NCBI GenBank assembly: GCA_946624005.1
Contig: CAMORS010000017.1
Coordinates: 1-41,341 of the forward strand
Direction: 5' to 3'
DNA from: an uncultured Prevotella sp.
GTDB taxonomy: Bacteria; Bacteroidota; Bacteroidia; Bacteroidales; Bacteroidaceae
Length of the DNA: 41,341 bases
Shown here piece by piece: positions 8,881 to 15,759 of this stretch (position 1 is the first letter of the stretch; each line of letters begins with the position of its first letter). The position numbers were made by a program, and so were the translations under genes. A model generated the notes under the pieces. That model worked only from the letters and a program-made list of their open reading frames with translations. It was not told the DNA's origin and did not search any database.

Positions 8881-9086
8881 TCTTCGTCCTCCCATTGGTC
8901 AAATTGGTTATACTTACTGCGGTTAGGTGTGCCGCCGTGGTCAACGCCACCGGGGCCGTCGTCGCCGTCGTCTGTAATGCCGGGGGCTAAAGCATCGCCG
9001 CCACCAGGTCCTGAAGCTGCTGCTATGCTTGCCTGCAGCTCCATTTCCGTTACCTCCATCAGAGGTTTTAAATATGTCTTCTTCAT
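8877..9086 (-). CDS. Small MKKTY-type peptide coupled to the C10 peptidase
   Basis: 69 residues, starting MKKTYLKPLMEVTEMELQA and continuing AASGPGGGDALAPG, then an Asp/Gly-rich middle and an acidic end NQFDQWEDEE. There is no cysteine, no hydrophobic signal core and no membrane segment. Its TGA overlaps the ATG of the C10 gene (ATGA, 8880-8877), so the two are very likely co-translated. Short genes beginning MKKxYxKPxxxV are frequent in Prevotella and relatives and usually have no assigned function. The conserved basic N-terminus followed by a Gly-Gly stretch recalls leader peptides, but no export or modification enzyme is adjacent. It could be a chaperone or inhibitor of the peptidase, a substrate, or a secreted signal; none of these is proven. 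Confidence 0.75.
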   Translation of the reverse strand: MKKTYLKPLMEVTEMELQASIAAASGPGGGDALAPGITDDGDDGPGGVDHGGTPNRSKYNQFDQWEDEE

Positions 9087-9120
9087 TATGTTGTTAAATT
9101 AATGTTTTCTATTTTTTTTG

Positions 9121-9176
9121 GAAAGAAATGAGAATAATTGGAATAATTCTGTTCAGAAATGAGAATAATGATTGTT
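9121..9176 (+). repeat. Left copy of inverted repeat flanking the GxxExxY gene
   Basis: The 56 bases here match the reverse complement of 9636-9691 at most positions. Shared words include GAAAGAAAT, AATTGGAATAATT, CAGAAAT and AAGAATAAT or GAGAATAAT. The copy touches the stop codon of the GxxExxY gene. Confidence 0.8.
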
Positions 9177-9606
9177 ATTCGTTGATGAATCCCAGATAGT
9201 TTTGTTGAGTCAGTAAGACAAAATCATCGTCTTCTGGCAGGTAGAGATACCGTTCGGCACGAAGCTTTTTCTCTCCAAAGTTGATCAGAATGCCTCGGTG
9301 GTTGCCAGAGATACGCATATAGTTGAGCAACTGTGCACGATGGTCGGAGTTGATTTCCTCCACCGATTTCAGCTCGATAATGATACCTTTGTAATAGAAG
9401 TCGGCGAAATAGGTCTTTTCCAACAATATCCCTTTATAGTGCAAGCGAAGCTCTTTCTCGCGTTCTACAAGCATGTCTTCTTGCATCATCTCCAAGGCAA
9501 GGGTTTCCTGGTAAATGGCTTCGGCCATTCCCCTTCCCAATGTGGAGTGAACTTCCATTGCCGCTCCGACCACATCGTAGATATCCTTATACTCTTGCCT
9601 TATCAT
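9175..9606 (-). CDS. GxxExxY protein (PD-(D/E)XK nuclease-like fold family)
   Basis: 143 residues. The name-giving motif is present as GMAEAIY near residue 26, followed by the family's YFADFYYKGIIIELKSVEEI segment. The D...E-x-K pattern there (ADFYY, IELKS) is what links the family to the PD-(D/E)XK nuclease superfamily (PDDEXK_3). LNYMRISGNHRGILINFGEKKL is also standard for the family. Cellular role is not established. It is enclosed by 56-base inverted repeats that begin at its stop and end 30 bases before its ATG, and it interrupts the run of secreted-protease genes, so it looks like a mobile cassette (inference). No promoter of the standard type is visible. Confidence 0.88.
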   Translation of the reverse strand: MIRQEYKDIYDVVGAAMEVHSTLGRGMAEAIYQETLALEMMQEDMLVEREKELRLHYKGILLEKTYFADFYYKGIIIELKSVEEINSDHRAQLLNYMRISGNHRGILINFGEKKLRAERYLYLPEDDDFVLLTQQNYLGFINE

Positions 9607-9635
9607 CTGAAAATATTCTTTCTTATTTCTGGATT

Positions 9636-9691
9636 AAACTATATTATTCTTATTTCTGGATAAAATTATTCCAATTATTCCAATTTCTTTC
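9636..9691 (-). repeat. Right copy of inverted repeat flanking the GxxExxY gene
   Basis: Inverted partner of 9121-9176. It lies 10 bases after the stop of the upstream C10 gene and 30 bases before the GxxExxY start. Confidence 0.8.
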
Positions 9692-9701
9692 TTAAATATC
9701 T

Positions 9702-12700
9702 TTACTTCACGACGTATTTCTTGCCGCTCTTGATGTACAATCCCTTCTGGACATTCTGGACGCGACGGCCCTGCAGGTCGTAAACCTTGTCATTATCGGC
9801 CTGATTGTTTTCAACGGCGAAGATGGCAGTGGGTACTTCACCGAAGCCGATGGCCAGCTTGCTCGAGGAAGTCTCTCCTACGAAATAAGCATTGAAGGGT
9901 TTCACCATTACGCTCGCCTCTTTCTCGAAGTAGTCGCCTCTGCTGTTCAGTACATAAACATCAGCGAGGTTGGAATTGGTGTAGGTTCCCTTAAGCGTAT
10001 AGGAGCCTGCCTTCTTCTCAAGAGAAGCGTTGGCCTTTACGGATGCCCAGTTGGCATGTGTAGCACGGAATATAATAGGCTTGTTGTGCAAATCGTAGTA
10101 AGCGCCCCACTTGTTGCCGGGCACGGCGATGATATACGGCTCATCCCTATTCAAGAACCAATCCTGGGTGGAAACGTCTTTCGAATCCTCATAGCCGAAA
10201 TAGATCTCACCCTCGAAGCCGCCGACATACTTATAGAGCCAGAACTTGCGGCCATTCTCGGCTTTACTGTGGAACCAGTCTATTCTGTTAGCCTCGTCGA
10301 TTTCGCCCACATACACCTCGTGGCAATAGAAGGGCAGCACGATGGTTTCCCATCCCGTATCGTCGCCGTTATTACCCTTGGTGAAGGTGCGTGTGAAAGT
10401 CATTTCCTCTGCATCGATGTCGACAGGGAACACTACGGGATAGTCGGCAACCAAAGAAATCTTCTGTGCTGCATTTTCCACCACAACGTTCTTTCCTTCG
10501 AGTTCGTCAGGAATCGTTGCGCCGGCATTGAACAGATACACGCAATTGGGATTGGTGATGCTGCTGAGGTCGACACTTGCGGGATCGAAGTCGCGGAAGT
10601 CTACTGCTGCGGTGTTTTCCGGCAACTCAATCAGACTGCCTGATGCGGCGACCTGATGTTCGAGCGTACCGTCAGCTGTATAATAAGGAACATTGGCCAC
10701 AACATCGATGGGGAAGTTCGAGAAGAACGTCTTCAAGGTTTTTTCGCTGTAAGTGCCACTTGACCGTTGCGTTTTGATCAGTTTAGCGTCCATATAATAC
10801 GTCTTTCCGGGTGTCAGTCCTTTAAACTCAACAGGGAAGGCCTTCGTTTCTCTTGCACCAAGGTAGTCCATTACTGTTTGAGTGTACACTTCCTTGTAAG
10901 TGTAGTTCTCATACTCTTTCAGCGATACCTTGATGGGGGCAAGATAGCTGTTGCCGCTTGTATTCTTGATGTTCAGATTACCTTTGAGCGTCGTGCTAAA
11001 GAGCGTTCCCTTTGTACTTGTATCCTCATAGTTATCGAAGTCAGCACCCTCATAGACTACGTATCGCGTATTCTCTCCAGGGTACTCCCATGGCTTGACC
11101 GTGAAGGTACCAATCGTTTTCTGTTTAAACTGCACCTTCACTTCGTAAACATGGTTGTAATCCGCAGAAGAAGTTCCACCGTTATCAAGGAACACGGAAA
11201 GAAGCAATGTCTGGCCAGCCTTCATGCCAACGTCGATATTTGAGCCATAGAGCACCGTTGTCTCACCATCGCGCGTGCCAGTGATATTGAGATGTCCGTA
11301 GACGTCATCACCATAGTTTTGCAATTTGAGCAGCAGCTCCATGAATTTTGTACCCGTTCCCTGTACATTACCTTGACTGTTATAATTGAATGTGAGCGAC
11401 TCTGCGACAACATCTGTTACCGGATGCGTGACAAAGCTCGTCTTGCCACCTCCCACTTTCACCTCGACATATTTCTGGCGATAGCCTTCGCAGAGGTTCC
11501 ATTCGGCCCCTTCGTCATTGGTTTTGCAAATGGGTACAATCTTATATACACCATCCGTCAGTCCCAAATCGGTTATCGTGAGAGTGACATTATACTGCCT
11601 TCCATTGTCCCAACTGATACTCTGGACCGGTGCATTGCTAAGCTGAACGAAGCTATAGTCATCGTCCAACAAAGCCCAACTGAGCTTACCATTATATTTT
11701 TCTTGATTGTAGTTGTACATGTCCGCACGAATGCCATTGCTGCCGTTCATCATGATGTCGTCAGTGGTAACAATAGGTGTCGTGGTACCAGCAATCGTTT
11801 CAGGCTGGATGCCGATAATGGCTTTCAGGCCGCTGGTGAAGCCTCCGGGAGCATAACTACTATAACCTGGCATACTGCCCCAGGAGGAAAAATAGGTTAT
11901 GAAAGGATTGAGCACACTCATATCGAAGTAGCCATCACAACTTCCACCCCATCCCCAAAGGATGTAGTAGTAGCCGTCGCTGTCACGATAGCCGTCACAG
12001 ATGTAGGAGTGTCCACCGAAGTCAGGATGCGAGCCAAGGAAGTTGACAGGTCGTCCGGCTGCCAACTCGTTGTAAATGATTTCATCCCAGTCTTCGGCAC
12101 TATAGGCATTGCGCATGATTGACTTCATATTCGCATTGTAGCCGAGATAGTCTCTCATGGTCGGGAGGAACTGGCTTTCCGTCGCACTTGATCCGTCTTT
12201 TTCGTACTTGGTATTGAGCAGGTTGGCGATGTGGAACATGAACTGCGGCATCTCGCCTAACGTGGAATTCGAACTATAGGAGGTCAGGAAGTTCGTCTCA
12301 TATTCATAGTAATCAGAACGATAACTTCCGTTGGTATGACCAGGCAATCCAATTTTACTTGGGTCGGTAGTACCATGAGGATACTGGAAATGTGCCACAA
12401 TCATTGCGACGCTGACAGCCATACAGCCTAACGAGCAATGGCCTTTGTCATTGTCGGCTTCGGGGGTCATGTTGCAATAGGGAAGTCCCTGGTCCCATTT
12501 ATAATTGATGATTGGAGCAACATCAGCACGTCCGGCCTTGCGCGGGGCGCGCTTCATCGAGAGTCCGTTCTGCTGTGCGAATTCCACGACGGTGGCGTAG
12601 TCGGCGAGGATGGCGCGCAGAGCTTCGGGCATGTTTTCTTCAGAGAGATTCCCCTCGGTGGAATAGCCGAGGATGGGATTTTCCACGGTGTCGTCGCCAC

Positions 12701-12938
12701 TGACGATGGCGAAACCTTCACCGTTCTGGTTGTTAAACACGTAGTAAGGCGAGTTGTCTGCCTCGGCGCTTACCAATTCCAGCTTTCTGGGAGCATGCTT
12801 GGCTCCGTTGCTGTGACTCACTTGTTTTTGAAGGAATGCTGTTGCAGTAGCCTTGGCTGCACTTTTCTTCACGGGGGAAGCGAGCAGCGACACTGCAGGC
12901 AAGAGCAAAGCGATTGCTATGAGAGTAGCTTTCCTCAT
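9702..12938 (-). CDS. Secreted C10 (streptopain-like) cysteine peptidase, copy B
   Basis: 1078 residues with signal peptide MRKATLIAIALLLPAVSLLA. The C10 propeptide core YYVFNNQNGEGFAIVSGDD is at about residues 65-83. The catalytic Cys is near 172 (CSLGCMAVSVAMIVAH), the His near 310 (DFGGHSYICDGYRD), then YYILWGWGGSCDGYFDM at 323-339, closely following streptopain. The long C-terminal part is beta-rich and ends VYDLQGRRVQNVQKGLYIKSG. It shares its plan with copy A, 3.2 kb downstream on the same strand, but the catalytic regions differ clearly, so this is an old duplication or two separate acquisitions. Transcription probably starts at the promoter 13044-13074, giving a leader of about 100 bases. 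Confidence 0.93.
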   Translation of the reverse strand: MRKATLIAIALLLPAVSLLASPVKKSAAKATATAFLQKQVSHSNGAKHAPRKLELVSAEADNSPYYVFNNQNGEGFAIVSGDDTVENPILGYSTEGNLSEENMPEALRAILADYATVVEFAQQNGLSMKRAPRKAGRADVAPIINYKWDQGLPYCNMTPEADNDKGHCSLGCMAVSVAMIVAHFQYPHGTTDPSKIGLPGHTNGSYRSDYYEYETNFLTSYSSNSTLGEMPQFMFHIANLLNTKYEKDGSSATESQFLPTMRDYLGYNANMKSIMRNAYSAEDWDEIIYNELAAGRPVNFLGSHPDFGGHSYICDGYRDSDGYYYILWGWGGSCDGYFDMSVLNPFITYFSSWGSMPGYSSYAPGGFTSGLKAIIGIQPETIAGTTTPIVTTDDIMMNGSNGIRADMYNYNQEKYNGKLSWALLDDDYSFVQLSNAPVQSISWDNGRQYNVTLTITDLGLTDGVYKIVPICKTNDEGAEWNLCEGYRQKYVEVKVGGGKTSFVTHPVTDVVAESLTFNYNSQGNVQGTGTKFMELLLKLQNYGDDVYGHLNITGTRDGETTVLYGSNIDVGMKAGQTLLLSVFLDNGGTSSADYNHVYEVKVQFKQKTIGTFTVKPWEYPGENTRYVVYEGADFDNYEDTSTKGTLFSTTLKGNLNIKNTSGNSYLAPIKVSLKEYENYTYKEVYTQTVMDYLGARETKAFPVEFKGLTPGKTYYMDAKLIKTQRSSGTYSEKTLKTFFSNFPIDVVANVPYYTADGTLEHQVAASGSLIELPENTAAVDFRDFDPASVDLSSITNPNCVYLFNAGATIPDELEGKNVVVENAAQKISLVADYPVVFPVDIDAEEMTFTRTFTKGNNGDDTGWETIVLPFYCHEVYVGEIDEANRIDWFHSKAENGRKFWLYKYVGGFEGEIYFGYEDSKDVSTQDWFLNRDEPYIIAVPGNKWGAYYDLHNKPIIFRATHANWASVKANASLEKKAGSYTLKGTYTNSNLADVYVLNSRGDYFEKEASVMVKPFNAYFVGETSSSKLAIGFGEVPTAIFAVENNQADNDKVYDLQGRRVQNVQKGLYIKSGKKYVVK

Positions 12939-13043
12939 AATAGTTTTCTGGCGGGGTCGGGTTATCTTATTTAGGCTTTCTGCAGGGCGACCCCATTCAC
13001 CTGTTGTCGGCCTGTCATTTTCTCATGATTTGATTTGCGGGTG

Positions 13044-13074
13044 CAAAGGTATTGATTTTTACAAAACCAGCCAA
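13044..13074 (-). promoter_or_regulatory. Promoter of C10 peptidase B
   Basis: Minus strand TTG (13074-13072), 20 bases, TACCTTTG (13051-13044), followed by GC. It is the only matching promoter seen upstream of the peptidase/GxxExxY/peptide/peptidase series. Confidence 0.72.
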
Positions 13075-13142
13075 CTTATACGCGCGCGCATTAAGGTTTG
13101 TTATGGATTTTTGGGTTTCCGAAAGAGTCTCGCCTCGATGCC

Positions 13143-13208
13143 GTTTGCGGCAAATCGCAGGCTGGTTTGCGGCAAATCGCGATGCAGTTTGCGGCAAATC
13201 GCGATACT
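13143..13208 (+). repeat. Three direct GTTTGCGGCAAATCGC repeats, 22-base period
   Basis: GTTTGCGGCAAATCGC begins at 13143, 13165 and 13187, each followed by six variable bases, giving a period of exactly 22. A related inverted word, GTTTGCCGCATATTGC, closes the region near 13297. The same word recurs around 28640-28815 and 40011-40054. Confidence 0.9.
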
Positions 13209-13293
13209 ACGTTATTAATGTAGTCGCACTACATTATTAATGTAGTCTGACTACTTTATTAATGTAGTATCACTACCTTATTAATGTAGTGTC
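13206..13293 (+). repeat. Four-unit 22-base palindromic repeat array 1
   Basis: Four consecutive units begin at 13206, 13228, 13250 and 13272. Each is a 19-base imperfect palindrome ACTACnTTATTAATGTAGT plus three variable bases. The n position is G, A, T, C in order. The array is not CRISPR-like because the spacers are three bases. It lies in the 500-base divergent region between C10 peptidase B and the toxin-antitoxin pair. Confidence 0.92.
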
Positions 13294-13386
13294 GGCGTTT
13301 GCCGCATATTGCAGCGCAAAAAGCGTCGAAATGCGCTGCGACTGTCAACATATTTAATTGAAAGAGATGGAATTTTCAGCTTTTCC

Positions 13387-13417
13387 TTGGCTGTCACGAT
13401 TTTTTTCCGTATCTTTG
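13387..13417 (+). promoter_or_regulatory. Promoter of toxin-antitoxin pair 1
   Basis: TTG (13387-13389), 20 bases, TATCTTTG (13410-13417). Expected start is about 10 bases before the antitoxin ATG region at 13440, so the leader is very short. Confidence 0.75.
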
Positions 13418-13439
13418 CAGCATCTAAAAATGAACTATC

Positions 13440-13658
13440 ATGACAACGACAGTATTCAATCCAGTTCAACTACAACTACTTGACATGTTTGCTCATGTTC
13501 ATTCAGACGAGGAACTCGAGGACGTGAAAAGCATCTTGTCAGAGTATTATTTCGAAAGAGCAGAGAAGCGGGCTGCCGAGTTATTCAAAGAGAAAGGTTG
13601 GACTCCAGAACAACTGGAGGCTTTGTCTCATGAACATTTCAGAACCCCTTATGTATGA
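13440..13658 (+). CDS. Antitoxin of PIN-family pair 1
   Basis: 72 residues, mostly helical, ending ALSHEHFRTPYV. It precedes a PIN-domain gene and overlaps it as ATGA at 13655-13658, the usual antitoxin-first order. The protein at 33798-34028 is related: both share an N-terminal N-x-x-Q-x-x-x-L pattern, a central YY (SEYYFERA versus CDYYSRKI) and a closing EHxRTPY. No DNA-binding fold is obvious; presumably it binds and neutralises the PIN toxin and may autoregulate. The call rests mainly on context and the paralogous pair. Confidence 0.75.
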   Translation: MTTTVFNPVQLQLLDMFAHVHSDEELEDVKSILSEYYFERAEKRAAELFKEKGWTPEQLEALSHEHFRTPYV

Positions 13659-14068
13659 GAATTGTTCTTGACACCAATTGTCTGCTTCCAATTACGATAC
13701 CAGGATCGTTTGGTTATGAAATATGGAAAGGATTTCGTGCAGGAAAGTTTACAATCTGCTTCAGTACGGAGATTCTTTTAGAATATGAAGAAATCTTGAT
13801 GCGCATTTCTGGCAATAAAGAATATACAGAAGCTGTCATCACCACCATAGTAAAGGCTCGCAATGCTGAACGGGTAGTGCCGTCGTATCGCTTCAACCTT
13901 ATTCATGCAGACCCCGATGACAACAAGTTTGTAGATTGCGCCATTGCTGCCGGAGCTACATTTATCGTAAGCAACGATAAGCACTTCCTGGAGTTGGGGA
14001 ATTATGGCTTTCCCAAAGTTGGTTTGTGCTCACTCAGCGATTTTCTGAATGTCGTGAGAAGCCTGTAG
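13655..14068 (+). CDS. PIN-domain toxin, putative ribonuclease, pair 1
   Basis: 137 residues of the PIN family (the TIGR00305 / COG1569 type of putative toxin). The acidic residues expected for metal-dependent RNA cleavage are visible: Asp in MRIVLDTNCLL near residue 6, Glu in LLEYEEIL near 47, and the DPDDNKFVDCAIAAGA segment around residues 86-101, which carries the later aspartates. FIVSNDKHFLEL also fits the family. It is translated from an ATG overlapping the antitoxin stop. RNA target unknown. The related toxin at 33380-33808 has the same DPDDNKFVDCA core. Confidence 0.88.
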   Translation: MRIVLDTNCLLPITIPGSFGYEIWKGFRAGKFTICFSTEILLEYEEILMRISGNKEYTEAVITTIVKARNAERVVPSYRFNLIHADPDDNKFVDCAIAAGATFIVSNDKHFLELGNYGFPKVGLCSLSDFLNVVRSL

Positions 14069-14130
14069 CTTATCGTCTGCACAGAAAAGTAGCAAATCCA
14101 TAGGGCAGCACCCTCAAAATCACAAAAAAC

Positions 14131-15759
14131 ATGAGTCCAATCGCACTAATAAAGAATTCAATATCGAGCCGCTGGCGGCTGTACCTTATTATAATATGCG
14201 CGTGCGCGAGGGCAGCAACGCTGCAGGCACAGACAAGCGCAGACGTACAACGGCAGTGCATGGAGTGGCTTGCTGCCTTCACCAGCTATGCACAGAGCAT
14301 CTTCGTAGACGACGGTGTGAACGAGCGGGGCGACTCTATCGGGCATTTCCGCGAGAAGGGCGACGATGTCGCCATGGTGGTGGCCTTCGTACACGAATAT
14401 GGACAGGAGGCGGGCGCCGAGCTGCCGCAAGGCATGAGCTACGACCAGCTGCGGCGGATGGCCATCAAGGCGCTGCGCGGCGAAATCAGCCAAAAGAGGG
14501 CCTCGACGGTATGGAACCTGGTGCTGACGGAAGAGTTCCTGAACTTCAACCTTGAGAAATACGACGAACAGGAAACGGCCCAGCGTGTGGAATCGATCAT
14601 CACCGAAAAGGCTGGCAACCTGATGGCTTCCGACTATGCCTGCGCGTGGAATATGATGCCGATGAACGCCCAAGCTGCCCAATGGCAGCAGAAGATGAAC
14701 GAACGGGCCCGACAGAGCGGCCTGAACAGCATCTATTGGAAAGACCAGGTGAGGAGCATCGTGGCCCTCTGTCTGCTGGGCAGCAAGAAGCCCGATGCCG
14801 CCATGCGCCAGCCGTTCACGGGGAAATGGCGCAACATGTGGCAACAGGAGTTTCTGCCTGTTGTGATGCCCAATGGCGAGACAGCTTTGTCGGTCAGCGA
14901 CTTTGACGATCTGCCCGTCTACGCTGCCATGGCCACCCTGGGGCAAGATGCCGATGCGCTGATGCTGGAGCAAAGGCTCATCGACCGACTGACGAGCATG
15001 AAGCCTACTCCCCCAGCCGCCAAGCACCAGAAGCACCACCCCAAGGATGAACATGCCAAAGACTTCGCCGCGTGGGCTTCGCTGCTCACAACAACATGGC
15101 TGCTCCACGACTTCTACGGCGACTGGGGAGCACCAGCCTCGACATGGGCCAGCTTCATGAACAAGAGCCAGGGCGTCAGGCTGATGAACAACCAGCGAGC
15201 CATTCGCAGCTTGTCGAAAGAGCGCTTCGCCTACCTCACGTGGAGCAATCTGAAAGAAGCACCCACCATCGCCTTGGGCAAGGAAGAGCCTACCACGCAG
15301 TGGGTGGCCTATCAGACCGGGAAGACGCCCTACTGCATCTGGGCTACGCCGGGCAACGCCCTGATAGCCGTGGGCGATGTCGACGATGTCAACTTCTTCT
15401 CGATGGCTGTCGACGAGAAGCCCGGTACACAGACCATGGAACTGGACCCGCGCATCATCGGCAAACAGAAAAAGAAGAACAAGATGAAGCGCCTTGAGGC
15501 GCACGTCTACTTCGCAGGCATCTCTGAAGAGAGGGCGAAACGGCTTGTCGCCACCACCTTCGACATGAGCCGCGACGGATGGACCATCATCCTCTGCGAC
15601 GATACCGACGGCCGGCGCTACCTGCTGGCCTTCAACGGCTCGGGCACCCAAACGCCCTTCCAGATGCCGAAAGAACTGCGGAAGGAAGAAAGCAGCATCA
15701 CGAAAATGATAATCCCACCAATCCCAATAAATCCCACAACTCCCAATAATCAAAGATGA
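14131..15759 (+). CDS. Exported protein of unknown function
   Basis: 542 residues that I do not recognise. The N-terminus has a possible signal sequence (RLYLIIICACARAATLQAQ), with processing likely after the QAQ region near residue 34. The rest is soluble and largely helical at first (FTSYAQSIFVDDGVNERGDSI, IKALRGEISQKRAS), with several Trp-rich segments (WRNMWQQEFLPVV, TTWLLHDFYGDWGAP). The C-terminal IIPPIPINPTTPNNQR comes from an AATCCCA-type low-complexity DNA repeat rather than a normal domain. Its stop overlaps the ATG of the esterase gene (ATGA, 15756-15759), so the two are probably translated together. No promoter is visible upstream; it may be read through from the toxin-antitoxin pair 62 bases away. 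Confidence 0.75.
   Translation: MSPIALIKNSISSRWRLYLIIICACARAATLQAQTSADVQRQCMEWLAAFTSYAQSIFVDDGVNERGDSIGHFREKGDDVAMVVAFVHEYGQEAGAELPQGMSYDQLRRMAIKALRGEISQKRASTVWNLVLTEEFLNFNLEKYDEQETAQRVESIITEKAGNLMASDYACAWNMMPMNAQAAQWQQKMNERARQSGLNSIYWKDQVRSIVALCLLGSKKPDAAMRQPFTGKWRNMWQQEFLPVVMPNGETALSVSDFDDLPVYAAMATLGQDADALMLEQRLIDRLTSMKPTPPAAKHQKHHPKDEHAKDFAAWASLLTTTWLLHDFYGDWGAPASTWASFMNKSQGVRLMNNQRAIRSLSKERFAYLTWSNLKEAPTIALGKEEPTTQWVAYQTGKTPYCIWATPGNALIAVGDVDDVNFFSMAVDEKPGTQTMELDPRIIGKQKKKNKMKRLEAHVYFAGISEERAKRLVATTFDMSRDGWTIILCDDTDGRRYLLAFNGSGTQTPFQMPKELRKEESSITKMIIPPIPINPTTPNNQR

Noticed and set aside
8877..9086. Class II bacteriocin precursor
   Set aside because: The Gly-Gly stretch recalls such leaders, but there is no peptidase-containing ABC transporter or immunity gene nearby, and the part after the GG is acidic and Gly/Asp-rich rather than amphipathic.
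9175..9606. Insertion sequence with a transposase
   Set aside because: The enclosed gene is a GxxExxY protein and not a DDE, HUH or serine/tyrosine recombinase, so it is reported as a possible cassette and not as a known IS.
13143..13293. Possible CRISPR array
   Set aside because: Repeats are 16-19 bases with only 3-6 base spacers and an exact 22-base step; there are no unique spacers and no cas genes nearby.
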